Below, piece by piece: positions 1-8,839 of a stretch of DNA of 64,000 bases. Numbering within the stretch: position 1 is the first letter of the stretch; each line of letters begins with the position of its first letter. The DNA lies in the NCBI RefSeq assembly GCF_000154785.2, contig NC_015730.1, positions 4,053,501 through 4,117,500 on the forward strand. The letters run 5' to 3'. The DNA is from Roseobacter litoralis Och 149 (GTDB lineage: Bacteria; Pseudomonadota; Alphaproteobacteria; Rhodobacterales; Rhodobacteraceae). Made by a program: the position numbers and the translations under genes. The notes beneath the pieces were generated by a model. It was not told the origin of the DNA, ran no database searches, and saw only the letters and a list, made by a program, of their open reading frames with translations.

Positions 1-312
1 CAAACACCGCCCGGGGCGAAGAAAACTGCCACGAATGGTTGATCGCAGTTCAGCGTCCATCTGGCTTGTCGTCACTGCTGTTAGATCTGGCGCCCCTAAA
101 AAGACAGCAAAGCAGAACCAGATGGAGGGTGAATTCACACTTCGCGGGACAAAACTTCCGTTCGACAAGTTTGCCTAAAAGGCTGCTCTGATGGCTGCTA
201 CGGACGTTCTGTACACGCCCCACACAGAGTGCACTCAGCGTTGCTCACGCAATTCTAGCGTGCGCCAAGTTTAGCGCGGTTCTACTGTGTTTGACTGAAT
301 TCGTGGCAGCGT
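1..312. other. No gene recognised
   Basis: I see no convincing coding region, RNA or repeat in this stretch, which lies downstream of the leftward operon's last gene. It may hold the operon terminator, but I could not pick out a clear stem followed by a T-run. Confidence 0.5.
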
Positions 313-645
313 TCAGTCCAGAAATTCTACTGGCCGCTCCCATTGGATTAAAACAACACAGCCCTCATTCGACCAGACAGAATGTGTGCTTCCGACGGGG
401 TTCACAACGAGCGAGCCCTTCGGATAGGTGCCCCGCTCATCAGATTGCGCGCCTTCAAGCACAAAAATGGTTTCCAGCCCTGCATGGCGGTGCAGCGGAA
501 TACGTGCACCCGGCGCATAGCGCAGCAAGGCGACGGCCGGTGCACCTTGCGTTATGTGATAAATGTCAACGCCTTCCCGGAACGGTGCAAAGGGAAGATC
601 CGCTATCTGGTCTGGTAAATCTGAGATGCAAATCGGGTCAGTCAT
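313..645 (-). CDS. Small cupin-domain protein (ChrR-type)
   Basis: This 110-residue protein is a single cupin barrel. Candidate metal ligands are His52, His54 and Glu58 in [11 protein letters not shown], followed by His88. It resembles the cupin of ChrR-like proteins without the N-terminal anti-sigma domain, so it is more likely a small-molecule or metal-binding accessory than an anti-sigma factor. Its start overlaps the end of the preceding isochorismatase gene by 8 bases, so the two are probably translationally coupled. It is the last gene of the leftward BMP-importer/amidohydrolase operon, which suggests a role in the same amide or ureide pathway. The substrate is unknown. Confidence 0.8.
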   Translation of the reverse strand: MTDPICISDLPDQIADLPFAPFREGVDIYHITQGAPAVALLRYAPGARIPLHRHAGLETIFVLEGAQSDERGTYPKGSLVVNPVGSTHSVWSNEGCVVLIQWERPVEFLD

Positions 646-1306
646 GCCAAGCTGCCTCCAACTGGGCGAATTGGGCCGTCCAACCTACAATGGCGCCTTG
701 CGCGCGGATCATCTCCAGCGTGGCCGTCTTGAATGAGGGGAAGTAGCTTTCGGTCGCATCCTCGATCAGCAGGCAATCATAGCCACGGTCATTGGCTTCG
801 CGCATCGTGCTTTGAACACAGACTTCGGTGGTGACGCCCGCAAAGATCAGGCTGGTGATCCGTCTTTGTCGCAGGTGGTCGCCAAGCGGCGTTGCGAAGA
901 AAGCCCCCTTTCCGGGTTTATCGATGACCAGCTCGCCCGCGATTGGGTAAAGTTCTGGAATAATATCCGCGCCGTCTTCACCCGCCACCAGGATCCGCCC
1001 CATTGGGCCCGGGTCACCAATCCGCAGACTGGGCGCGCCACGGTCGCGTTTTGACATCGGCAAATCGGACAAATCCGGCTTGTGACATTCGCGTGTGTGG
1101 ATCACTTCGATCCCCTTACCGCGGCAAAACGCCAGCAGTGCGGACGCGGTCGGTACGATGCCTTGAAGCAACGAGACGTCGTTGCCCAGCGTCTCGCCAA
1201 ACCCTCCGCGCTCTATAAAGTCGCGTTGCATGTCGATCACCACAAGCGCCGTTGTCGCCGGGTCGAAGGTGAACACAAATGGCAAGGCCGCATCGATTTT
1301 GACCAT
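638..1306 (-). CDS. Isochorismatase-family cysteine amidohydrolase (copy 2)
   Basis: A 222-residue cysteine hydrolase of the isochorismatase superfamily. The Asp-Lys-Cys triad is visible as Asp25 (VVIDMQRDF), Lys133 (DKPGKGAF) and Cys163 ([11 protein letters not shown]). The sequence style matches biuret hydrolase and ureidoacrylate amidohydrolase (RutB) relatives, which split C-N bonds of small ureides and release ammonia or carbamate. Its start codon overlaps the ATPase stop by one base. A paralogue sits on the other side of the ATPase. With allophanate hydrolase encoded about 13 kb away, a biuret-like substrate is plausible, but the exact substrate is inferred only from context. Confidence 0.85.
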   Translation of the reverse strand: MVKIDAALPFVFTFDPATTALVVIDMQRDFIERGGFGETLGNDVSLLQGIVPTASALLAFCRGKGIEVIHTRECHKPDLSDLPMSKRDRGAPSLRIGDPGPMGRILVAGEDGADIIPELYPIAGELVIDKPGKGAFFATPLGDHLRQRRITSLIFAGVTTEVCVQSTMREANDRGYDCLLIEDATESYFPSFKTATLEMIRAQGAIVGWTAQFAQLEAAWHD

Positions 1307-2802
1307 TACCCGTGCCCCCCCATATGGTGCCCAATGGTCGCGATATCGGCCTCAGCCGTCGGCATGTCATACGTGATTGCCCCTTCGGACATGACCAGCA
1401 CGCGGTCCGTCAGCTCCATGATTTCGTCAAGGTCCTCTGACAGGATCAAGACAGCCGCGCCTGCATTTCGCGCCTTCATGATGCGCGCGCGTATTTCAGA
1501 AACAGCCGAAAAATCGAGGCCGAAGCACGGGTTGGAGATAATCAGTAAATCCACTTGCCCGGACAGCTCACGCGCCAAAACTGTGCGCTGGACGTTGCCA
1601 CCAGACAACGCGCTGATGGGTGCGCTGATGGAAGTCGTCTTGACCTTGAATTGGTTAACCAGATCAAAAGCGCGGGCGCGCATGTTGCGGCCCGACAGCC
1701 AGAAGCCGCCATCTGTGTCAAAGCTGCGAAACGCGATGTTGTCACAGACAGACATGCGCGGGGCGCAGGCGTTGTGCAGTGGCTCTTCGGGCAGGAAACG
1801 GATGTTATGGCGGTGTGCCTCGCTGCGACTGGCAATGTAGGGCGTGCCCTTGACGCGGATCTCGCCGCTTTGGCAAGGACGCTGGCCTGTGAGGATCTCC
1901 ATCAGCTCCATTTGACCGTTGCCCGAAATTCCGGCGACACCGACGATCTCAACTGCATGCACGCGCAAACTGTCGATCCGGATATCCTTGCGCCCGGTGC
2001 GGTCCGTGGCTTTGATCCCGGCCAGTTCCAATATCGGCGCACCACGTGTGCCAGCGCGGTGCGCTGGCTGAGCCAATTGCGCCTCCCCCATCATCAATCC
2101 GGCCATATCATCATGGCTTAGCTCAGCGACCTTGCCTCCGCCCACCAGCTTGCCACGCCGCAGGACGGAGACCGTATCGGCATAGGCCGTCACCTCGCGG
2201 AACTTGTGGGTGATCATGAGAACCGAGATCGCACCGTCCCGGCAAAGCGCACGCATGTGACTGAGCACTTCGTCTGCCTCGTCGGGGGTCAGCACGGAGG
2301 TCGGCTCGTCCAGTATCAAAAAACGCCTGCCCAGATAAAGCTGCTTGAGGATTTCAAGCTTCTGCTTCTCGCCGGCCGCAAGAGCGCGCACCGGCTGGTC
2401 AAGCGGCACCTGGAACGGCATGCCGTCCATGAAGTCCTGCAACGCGGCGCGTTCGGACCGCCAGTCGATGATGTTTGGAGCGTCCTCGCGGCTGATCACA
2501 AGGTTTTCCGCCACCGTCAGGGACGGAACCAGCGTGAAATGCTGATACACCATGCCTAGCCCAAGCGCATGGGCCGCTTTGGGATCGCTGATACGTGCCT
2601 CGCGCTGGTCGACGAGCATCTGGCCAGAGGTAGCGTGGTAAAACCCCATCATGCATTTCACCAACGTTGACTTGCCCGCGCCGTTCTCGCCCAAAAGCGC
2701 ATGAAAACTACCGGGCGCGATCTTGATAGAGCAATCCTCCAGCGCCGTGAAACCGCCAAATTTCATCGTCATATTCAGGGTTTCGACGCCGATGGCTGTC
2801 AT
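1306..2802 (-). CDS. BMP-type ABC importer, double ATP-binding protein
   Basis: This 498-residue protein carries two ABC domains in the RbsA/YufO layout. Walker A of the first domain is GENGAGKST at residues 38-46. The second half ([10 protein letters not shown]) lacks a proper Walker A lysine, which is usual for this family. It energises the nucleoside/purine-type permeases encoded upstream in the same operon. I chose the ATG at 2802 because it overlaps the upstream isochorismatase stop as ATGA; an in-frame extension further upstream runs through that gene and looks non-coding. It is unusual that the ATPase gene is separated from its permeases and flanked by two paralogous amidohydrolases. 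Confidence 0.9.
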   Translation of the reverse strand: MTAIGVETLNMTMKFGGFTALEDCSIKIAPGSFHALLGENGAGKSTLVKCMMGFYHATSGQMLVDQREARISDPKAAHALGLGMVYQHFTLVPSLTVAENLVISREDAPNIIDWRSERAALQDFMDGMPFQVPLDQPVRALAAGEKQKLEILKQLYLGRRFLILDEPTSVLTPDEADEVLSHMRALCRDGAISVLMITHKFREVTAYADTVSVLRRGKLVGGGKVAELSHDDMAGLMMGEAQLAQPAHRAGTRGAPILELAGIKATDRTGRKDIRIDSLRVHAVEIVGVAGISGNGQMELMEILTGQRPCQSGEIRVKGTPYIASRSEAHRHNIRFLPEEPLHNACAPRMSVCDNIAFRSFDTDGGFWLSGRNMRARAFDLVNQFKVKTTSISAPISALSGGNVQRTVLARELSGQVDLLIISNPCFGLDFSAVSEIRARIMKARNAGAAVLILSEDLDEIMELTDRVLVMSEGAITYDMPTAEADIATIGHHMGGHG

Positions 2803-3473
2803 GGCAACTGGTCCAAAACCGCGCGGCTGTCGCTGACGGCGCCGAACACGCCGCCTTGCATGGTGACCATCTTCAAAGCTGCATTGTGATTGCCCTGATC
2901 CGTTGCCCCGCAACAATCGGACAGCACAAGGCATTCAAAGCCCCGATCGTTGCCTTCCCGCATGGTGGTGGAGACGCAGACATCGGTGGTGATCCCGGTC
3001 AGGATGATGTTCTCAATGCCGCGCGTGCGCAGGATCATCTCCAGGTCAGTGGCGTAGAAACTGCCCTTGCCGGGTTTGTCGATGATCGGCTCGCCGTCTT
3101 GCGGGTACAGTTCCGGGACTATGTCCCAACCCGCTTCGCCACGCACGAGGATCTTGCCGCAAGGCCCCGGATCACCAATGCCCGCCCCGATCTGCCGCGA
3201 CCGCCAGCGTTTATTCGCAGGCAAATCCGTCAGATCAGCGCGGTGCCCTTCGCGGGTGTGAATGATGTGGTAGCCCCCGGCGCGCATGGCCTTCAACACT
3301 GCCTTGATCGGCTCAATGGGCGCTTGGGTCATCGACAGATCATAGCCCATCTTGTCGACATACCCGCCTTCACCGCAGAAATCTGTCTGCATGTCGATAA
3401 TCATCAGCGCGGTGTTTTCGGGCCTGAGATCACCGTTATAGGGCCATGCATAGGGGTTGGCTTGGATGGTCAT
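2799..3473 (-). CDS. Isochorismatase-family cysteine amidohydrolase (copy 1)
   Basis: A 224-residue isochorismatase-fold hydrolase with triad Asp27 (MIIDMQTDF), Lys136 (DKPGKGSF) and Cys166 ([10 protein letters not shown]). It is clearly paralogous to the protein encoded at 638-1306, sharing blocks such as IGDPGP and the TMRE(A/G)NDRG region after the nucleophile. Known relatives hydrolyse biuret, ureidoacrylate or related linear ureides. The gene overlaps formamidase (4 bases) and the ABC ATPase (4 bases), so it is tightly coupled to uptake. Two diverged copies in one operon suggest two successive or alternative ureide substrates, which is inference. Confidence 0.85.
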   Translation of the reverse strand: MTIQANPYAWPYNGDLRPENTALMIIDMQTDFCGEGGYVDKMGYDLSMTQAPIEPIKAVLKAMRAGGYHIIHTREGHRADLTDLPANKRWRSRQIGAGIGDPGPCGKILVRGEAGWDIVPELYPQDGEPIIDKPGKGSFYATDLEMILRTRGIENIILTGITTDVCVSTTMREGNDRGFECLVLSDCCGATDQGNHNAALKMVTMQGGVFGAVSDSRAVLDQLP

Positions 3474-4486
3474 TCCGCGGCCTCTGATTTTGGAGAGTTG
3501 AACACGCGGGTCGGCGCGTCAAAGCCGAAGCCGCTGCCGTCGGTAACCATCACCTCGTCCTCCCACGGCAGGCGATACTGACCCGCCGCCAAATCGGTCA
3601 TGTAAGTGTATGGGCAATCCTGCGCGCCGCCCTTGACTGCCACGTAGCCACGATGCCCGAATTGGTAAATGTTATTCTCTACCCCCCAGTTTGTCCGCGC
3701 CTCGCGCACCAGATCGGGGCGGACCTCGGCGGTGATGATCTCATCCGCGCGCCCCGAAGTGCCATGCGCAATGATGGACCCGTCGAAGTTGCAGATCATG
3801 CCCTCGCCCATGCTGTCAAACGTGCCGTCGCTGCCGCACATGCAGACATTGGCGGTGACCATGAGGTTGCAGAAGGCGTTGGATTGGTTGGTGAATTGCC
3901 AACTGTCCCGAATCGGCGCGGTATAACCTGCGGTGCGCAGCATGATCTCGGCGCCCTTATAGGCCGCCTCCCGCGCCATTTCGGGGAACATACCGTCGTG
4001 GCAAATGATTAGGGACAGTTTGCACCCGTTTGGCCCCTCTATAACGGGTATGCCACCGTCGCCGGGCTCCCAGGGCTCGACCGGCACCCAAGGGTGCATC
4101 TTACGGTAATAAAGCTGCACCTCGCCCAGATTATCGATGATCAGGCCCACGTTATAGGGCATGCCGCCGGGGTTCGCCTCCATGATCGAAAAGCAGCCCC
4201 AAATGTCGTTGTCGGTGCAGGCTTGCTTGAAGGCGGCGACCTCGGGGCCGTCCATCGTGCACATGATCTCAGGGTTGATGTCCATCGACAGCCCATGCAG
4301 CGCATATTCGGGGAAGACCACCAGGTCCATCGTGCCCATGTTGCGCCGCGCCTTGGCGGTCATCTCGACGATGCGGGCAGTTTGGGTGGCCAGATCGGCG
4401 GGGGTTTCGACCACGGGCAGTTTCAATTGCACCAAGCCGATCACAACGCCGTTTGGCGATTTGTTCAAGCCTCCGAGTCCGTTCAT
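3470..4486 (-). CDS. amiF: Formamidase (nitrilase superfamily)
   Basis: A 338-residue nitrilase-fold amidase that matches bacterial formamidases in length and in sequence style from the N-terminus on. The catalytic Glu-Lys-Cys set is visible as Glu60 ([10 protein letters not shown]), Lys129 (YYRKMHPW) and Cys162 ([10 protein letters not shown]). Formamidase converts formamide to formate and ammonia in the cytosol. Aliphatic amidase (AmiE) is the main alternative, but the N-terminal region fits AmiF better. It sits between the permeases and isochorismatase copy 1 in the BMP-importer operon, so formamide may be an end product of the imported compound or of the nitrile hydratase branch. Confidence 0.88.
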   Translation of the reverse strand: MNGLGGLNKSPNGVVIGLVQLKLPVVETPADLATQTARIVEMTAKARRNMGTMDLVVFPEYALHGLSMDINPEIMCTMDGPEVAAFKQACTDNDIWGCFSIMEANPGGMPYNVGLIIDNLGEVQLYYRKMHPWVPVEPWEPGDGGIPVIEGPNGCKLSLIICHDGMFPEMAREAAYKGAEIMLRTAGYTAPIRDSWQFTNQSNAFCNLMVTANVCMCGSDGTFDSMGEGMICNFDGSIIAHGTSGRADEIITAEVRPDLVREARTNWGVENNIYQFGHRGYVAVKGGAQDCPYTYMTDLAAGQYRLPWEDEVMVTDGSGFGFDAPTRVFNSPKSEAAE

Positions 4487-4498
4487 AGCTGCGTCTCC

Positions 4499-5422
4499 CT
4501 ATTTGGTTATACTCAACTCCCCCGGCGCGCCGGTCATGGCGCGGGTGGGGGAGGAGGTTGCGATCAAAACACCCAACGTCAGCACGTAGGGTGCGGCGAA
4601 AAACAAGTAGTACCCTTCCGAGACACCCACCGATTGCAGCACCGGCCCAAGTGCACCAGCGCCTCCAAACAGCAACGCCGCACCAAAGCAGGCCAGCGGG
4701 TTCCAGCGCGCGAAAATCACCAAGGCGACTGCCATCAGACCTTGGCCGGAGGATATCCCTTCATTCCAACTTCCCGGGTAGTACAGCGACAGATAAGCTC
4801 CGCCGACGCCGGCAAAAGCCCCGCCAACTGCGGTCGCGCAGGTGCGGATCAGGGCTGGGCGCAGGCCCATGGCGCGCGCGGCATCCGTGCTGTCGCCGAC
4901 AACGCGCAGGGTCAAACCGACCCGCGTGGTGCGCAGCATCCACCACAACAGAACGGCCAAAGCCGCGCCGATCAGGAACAACACATTGACTTCCAGAGCG
5001 GCGCGGACCTGCGGAACATCGGACCACCAGCCAAAGCTGATCGCGGGCAAATCCGGGGCCACGGGCTGCACGAAAGGTTTGCCAAAGTAAAACGCCAGCC
5101 CCATGCCGAGGATCATCATGGCGATGCCCACCGCGATATCGTTGACGCGCGGCAGGGAGCATATGACGCCGTGCACCAGCCCGAACAGCGCGCCACAAAT
5201 GGCCGCTGCCAACACGCCAAGCCAGGGCGAGCCGGTCAGATAGGCAAGCGCGTAGCCCGACATCGCCCCAAAGACGAGCGTGCCTTCCAGGCCTAAATTG
5301 ATGCGGCCGGAACGCTCGGTCAGCGCCTCACCAAGGCTGACAAACAGGAACGGCGTCGACACCCGGATCGCGCCGCCAAGAATGGCAAGCGGGATGATCC
5401 AATAGCCCAGATCCGTTTCCAT
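4499..5422 (-). CDS. BMP-type ABC importer permease 2
   Basis: This 307-residue inner-membrane protein is made almost entirely of hydrophobic segments. It belongs to the BPD_transp_2 group of permeases (YufQ/NupQ-like) that pair with BMP lipoprotein-type binding proteins. Typical segments are the N-terminal LAILGGAIRVSTPFLFVSLG and the GINLGLEG-type motif, here GRINLGLEGTLVF. It starts one base inside the stop of permease 1, so expression is coupled, and formamidase follows 12 bases downstream. It should form the translocation path together with the product of 5422-6525. Confidence 0.9.
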   Translation of the reverse strand: METDLGYWIIPLAILGGAIRVSTPFLFVSLGEALTERSGRINLGLEGTLVFGAMSGYALAYLTGSPWLGVLAAAICGALFGLVHGVICSLPRVNDIAVGIAMMILGMGLAFYFGKPFVQPVAPDLPAISFGWWSDVPQVRAALEVNVLFLIGAALAVLLWWMLRTTRVGLTLRVVGDSTDAARAMGLRPALIRTCATAVGGAFAGVGGAYLSLYYPGSWNEGISSGQGLMAVALVIFARWNPLACFGAALLFGGAGALGPVLQSVGVSEGYYLFFAAPYVLTLGVLIATSSPTRAMTGAPGELSITK

Positions 5423-6525
5423 CAGGCGGCCCTCCAGCGCTCAGGCGCGAAGAGCTTGAAACGGCCATAGAGCGTCTCAGACATTAGAATTGACATGAAC
5501 ACAAAGCCTTGCAGCACCAGCACAGTCGCGTCTGGCAGGTCCATGCGGCGCTGCACCAGGCCCGATGAGGCCTCAAATCCGGCCAGCAGGATTGCGACCG
5601 GGATGATGGCCAGCGGATTGTGCCGCGCGAGGAAGGCGATCAGGATGCCCGTGTAACCGTAGCCGCCCGCGAGGCTGGCATTGGCAGAGCCATGTACCGC
5701 CGCAACTTCGAAAAAACCGGCCATGCCCGCAAAAGCCCCGCCCAAAGCGGTGAAGCCCACGATCAACCTGCCCACGGGCAGACCCTGTACCTGCGCTGCG
5801 CGGACATTGCCGCCCGCGATGCGCGCAGCAAAGCCCCATGTGGTTTTGTCGATCAAAATCCAGACCAGCACGCAGGCGATAACGCCAAAGGCCAGACCCC
5901 AATGCACGTCCCAGCCGGGGAGCGTGCCGACCCGCAAAGCATCAACCAAGGGTTCTGTGGACGGCTTGTTCAGGCTCGCCGGATCGCGCAAGGGTCCCTC
6001 GACCATATGGTTCATCAGCGCAATCGCGATGTAGGCCATGAGAAGGCTGGCAATGGTCTCGTTCACGCCGCGATAATGTCGCAAAACGCCAATGGCCCCG
6101 ATCCAAACCGCGCCGATCACCATGGCGGTCAGCAGCATGGCAGGAAGGGCGATGAGCGCCGGTGTTCCGGCCAACAGAGCACCGGCAAACCCCGCGCCGA
6201 CGCCGCCCAGCACAATCGCGCCCTCGCCGCCAATAACCACCAGACCCAGTCGCGCGGGCAAGGCCACACACAAGGCGGCCAGCAACAAAGGTGCCGCGCG
6301 CGACAGGGTGTTTTCCCACGAAAACGCGGTGCCGAAGCCCGCGCGGTAGACCAGCGCAAAGAAATCCGCAGGCGACTTGCCTTGCAGCAGCAAAAACAGG
6401 CTAAATGCGGCAAAGCCCACCAGCAATGCGCCAATAGGCAAGACAACGGCCTCCGCGCGGCGCGCAAGCCCGGCCCAGCCAACAGCAGGCCGTGCGGGAG
6501 CAGTGTCTGAGACAGGCAATGTCAT
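5422..6525 (-). CDS. BMP-type ABC importer permease 1
   Basis: A 367-residue polytopic membrane protein of the YufP/NupP type and the larger of the two permeases. An N-terminal cytosolic stretch of about 25 residues precedes the first membrane segment (VLPIGALLVGFAAFSLFLLL). Conserved family features include GVNETIASLLMAYIA and the C-terminal GFEASSGLVQRRMDLP. It lies directly after the binding-protein gene, with a three-base gap. Known relatives import nucleosides, purines, or other small nitrogen heterocycles and ureides; the substrate here is not evident from sequence. Confidence 0.9.
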   Translation of the reverse strand: MTLPVSDTAPARPAVGWAGLARRAEAVVLPIGALLVGFAAFSLFLLLQGKSPADFFALVYRAGFGTAFSWENTLSRAAPLLLAALCVALPARLGLVVIGGEGAIVLGGVGAGFAGALLAGTPALIALPAMLLTAMVIGAVWIGAIGVLRHYRGVNETIASLLMAYIAIALMNHMVEGPLRDPASLNKPSTEPLVDALRVGTLPGWDVHWGLAFGVIACVLVWILIDKTTWGFAARIAGGNVRAAQVQGLPVGRLIVGFTALGGAFAGMAGFFEVAAVHGSANASLAGGYGYTGILIAFLARHNPLAIIPVAILLAGFEASSGLVQRRMDLPDATVLVLQGFVFMSILMSETLYGRFKLFAPERWRAA

Positions 6526-6528
6526 TGA

Positions 6529-7644
6529 TCAGGAGGTCGAGCCGATCACGCCCTCGACCAGATAATCCATGCTCTCCAAGGCGATGTCATCCTCGGCAAA
6601 GCCTTCGCCTGCGGCCGCGATCACGTTGCCGGTGTTGTCCTTCAGAGGGCCTTTGATGGCTGCGAACCCTCCGGCCATGATCTCAGCCTTCACGGCTTCA
6701 AACTGGGCGCGGGACGCGTCTGAAACTGCAGGGCCAAGCGGGGACATCTTGATGAAGCCGTCGGCCAAACCGCCGCGCACGAAGTTGTCGATGGTGCCGC
6801 CGTCCAGCACGGTCTGCACCATGCCCGTGTAGACGCCCGCCCAGTTCCATTCGGCCCCGGTCAGGTACTTCTCGGGTGCCAGCGGCGACTGGTTGGCATG
6901 GTAGCCGCAGACAAAACAATCGCGTCCGGCGGCGGTTTCCATCACCACTTTGGGTCCGTCCACATGGCAGGTGATCACATCGCAGCCCGCATCAGCGAGG
7001 GCATTGGTGGCCTCCGCCTCTTTGACCGCCAGTGACCATTCGCCCGTAAAGATGACCTGACAGGTGATCTCAGGATCGACCTGCCGCGCGCCCAGAAGGA
7101 AAGAGTTGATGTTCAGCAGCACCTGCGGGATCGGTTTCGCTGCGACAAAGCCAATTTTCTTGGTTTTGGTAGCGTGCCCGGCGGTAATGCCATTCAGATA
7201 CTGCCCCATGCCAATATAGCCGAAATAAGAGCCGACATTGGTGGGCATACCGTCCGTCCAAAGCCCGGCTGCGTGCTGGAACCGCACATCGGGATGTTTG
7301 GGGGCAACCGCCAGCACATGCGGGTCGAAATAGCCAAATGAGGTCGGAAAGAGCAGTTTGGCATCGTCGAAATTGATCATCGACTCCATGGATTTCTGTA
7401 CGTCGATGGTCTCGGCCACATTTTCTTCCTCGACGACGACGACGCCCTCCATCGCTTTCACGGCGGCGGCACCCTCGGCATGGGCCTGATTGTAACCAAA
7501 ATCGTCTTTCGGTCCAACATAGATGAAGCCAATAGTCAAAGGGCTGTGGCCGTCCGCAAAGCCCATCTGGGGCACGGTGGCGGCACTGGCCAAAGCGGCG
7601 GTGCCCTTAAGAAAGCCGCGACGCGACAGGGGTGAGAATGACAT
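6529..7644 (-). CDS. BMP-family ABC substrate-binding protein, Tat-exported
   Basis: This 371-residue protein is a periplasmic binding protein of the BMP (basic membrane protein / PnrA) family. A Tat signal is visible at the N-terminus (Arg8-Arg9 in SRRGFLKGTAAL) followed by a short hydrophobic region. The mature part begins with LTIGFIYVGPKDDFGYNQAH, the typical BMP opening. It is the first gene of the leftward operon and should capture the substrate for the two permeases and the double ATPase. A LysR-type palindrome lies about 125 bases upstream of its start. Relatives bind nucleosides or purines; given the amidohydrolases in the operon, the ligand could be a ureide or a heterocycle precursor. 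Confidence 0.9.
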   Translation of the reverse strand: MSFSPLSRRGFLKGTAALASAATVPQMGFADGHSPLTIGFIYVGPKDDFGYNQAHAEGAAAVKAMEGVVVVEEENVAETIDVQKSMESMINFDDAKLLFPTSFGYFDPHVLAVAPKHPDVRFQHAAGLWTDGMPTNVGSYFGYIGMGQYLNGITAGHATKTKKIGFVAAKPIPQVLLNINSFLLGARQVDPEITCQVIFTGEWSLAVKEAEATNALADAGCDVITCHVDGPKVVMETAAGRDCFVCGYHANQSPLAPEKYLTGAEWNWAGVYTGMVQTVLDGGTIDNFVRGGLADGFIKMSPLGPAVSDASRAQFEAVKAEIMAGGFAAIKGPLKDNTGNVIAAAGEGFAEDDIALESMDYLVEGVIGSTS

Positions 7645-7769
7645 GAGAAATGCTCCTTCAACGCGATGTATGGCCCGGCTGCGCAGACATCTCGCAACGC
7701 CCGGTTTGGATCTTGCCTAGGATGCAAGGAGAGAAGCGCTGTTGTCTTCTGCTAATAATTCACCGTTAC

Positions 7770-7786
7770 GATGCAAAAAATGCATC
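7770..7786. promoter_or_regulatory. Putative LysR operator upstream of BMP operon
   Basis: A 17-bp palindrome, GATGCAAAAAATGCATC, with T-N11-A geometry and TGCA arms. It lies about 125 bases upstream of the BMP binding-protein start and just beyond the 3' end of the LysR gene. A near-identical 17-mer occurs at 8724-8740. Operator function is inferred from shape and position. Confidence 0.55.
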
Positions 7787-7799
7787 AGTGAGATGCGCG

Positions 7800-8702
7800 C
7801 TACTGGGCGACAAGCGCTTCAAGCGCTGCAACAAGCTGCTGTCCGAATTTGGCAGAGGCAACGGGCAGCGCACGCCCCTTCATTTGCCCCAATAACAGCT
7901 GCCCCGGCCGGACGTCGCGTTCCGCCAGCGGCCTGTGCCCAAACCCGGCCTCTTGAGGCGGTCTCAGGCCAATCGGAATCTGAAACCCCACAGCATCTTC
8001 CTGCAACACGTAATGGCGAATCAGGTCAAAGGACTCTGTCTCCAGCGTCGGCGCCAGCGTGCGTCCTATCGAGGTGGCCGCAAGTTCCAGAAGGTTGCGC
8101 ACCCCGTAAGCAGAGGTCGGCAGGATAAGTCGGTGGTTCAGGCAATCGCGCAATCGCAAGGCCGGCCCTTTCCCAAGCGGACTGTCTTTTGAATAGACAG
8201 CATGCACCCGTTGCGGCACGGCGTAGAGCACATCAAATTCGACCAGATGAACGGGCTCGAACACGAGGGCAAGATCGCTGCTGTAGGTGGCCAGATCACG
8301 CTCTGCCTGCACACGGTCACGCACATTGATCGAAAAGGTCACGCCGGGATGATTGGCCCGGTAAATTGCAATCTGCTGCGGCAGAAAATACGGTAACAAC
8401 GCCTGTGAACAGGCGATCGATATATGTCCGCGCCGCTCGCCTGACAGATCAGCCACCTGGCTTTGGACGCGGGCCAAATCGGTGCGTTGCAGTCGGATAT
8501 GTTGCATCAGCAACTCGCCCGCCGGATTCAGCCGCATGCCACGCGGCAGGCGTTCAAAGATTGGCCAGCCAAATTCCTGCTCGAACCCTTGGATGCGCCG
8601 GTTGAGCGCCGACGCTGTTAGGTTGGTGTCCTCTGCCGCTTTTCTGATTGAGCCCGCGCGCACGACCGCCTCAATGAGCTCAAAGGTTCGCAAATACTTC
8701 AT
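7800..8702 (-). CDS. LysR-family transcriptional regulator
   Basis: A 300-residue LysR-type regulator. The winged helix-turn-helix occupies roughly residues 1-60 (MKYLRTFELIEAVVRAGS, then ASALNRRIQGFEQEFG), followed by a periplasmic-binding-fold effector domain. The ATG at 8702 is chosen because it gives the normal family N-terminus; a longer in-frame reading would overlap the divergent promoter region. The gene lies between, and probably controls, the leftward BMP/amidohydrolase operon and the divergent rightward importer/allophanate hydrolase operon. Matching T-N11-A palindromes in front of both support this. The effector is unknown. Confidence 0.88.
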   Translation of the reverse strand: MKYLRTFELIEAVVRAGSIRKAAEDTNLTASALNRRIQGFEQEFGWPIFERLPRGMRLNPAGELLMQHIRLQRTDLARVQSQVADLSGERRGHISIACSQALLPYFLPQQIAIYRANHPGVTFSINVRDRVQAERDLATYSSDLALVFEPVHLVEFDVLYAVPQRVHAVYSKDSPLGKGPALRLRDCLNHRLILPTSAYGVRNLLELAATSIGRTLAPTLETESFDLIRHYVLQEDAVGFQIPIGLRPPQEAGFGHRPLAERDVRPGQLLLGQMKGRALPVASAKFGQQLVAALEALVAQ

Positions 8703-8723
8703 ATAAAGCAATTTCCCCAGGCC

Positions 8724-8740
8724 GATGCAAATTTTGCACC
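8724..8740. promoter_or_regulatory. Putative LysR operator in divergent promoter
   Basis: A 17-bp palindrome, GATGCAAATTTTGCACC, 22 bases upstream of the LysR start and about 100 bases upstream of the rightward ABC operon. It matches the site at 7770-7786 at 13 of 17 positions and keeps the T-N11-A form. An autoregulatory and divergent-promoter role is inferred. Confidence 0.55.
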
Positions 8741-8839
8741 GGTTATATTCTTTTATAGCATTAGAAGTGAACGCTTTTCCATCGCAACCTTCCTGGAAAT
8801 GCGAGTCGCTCGGCGCGGCACCAACAGTGAGGGGTTCAC

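Noticed and set aside
1306-2802. Missing Walker A lysine in the second ATPase half as a defect
   Set aside because: Loss in the second domain is normal for RbsA/YufO-type double ATPases.
5620-6510. Long open frame on the plus strand opposite the BMP permease
   Set aside because: It is a GC-rich shadow of the minus-strand permease with no protein-like composition.
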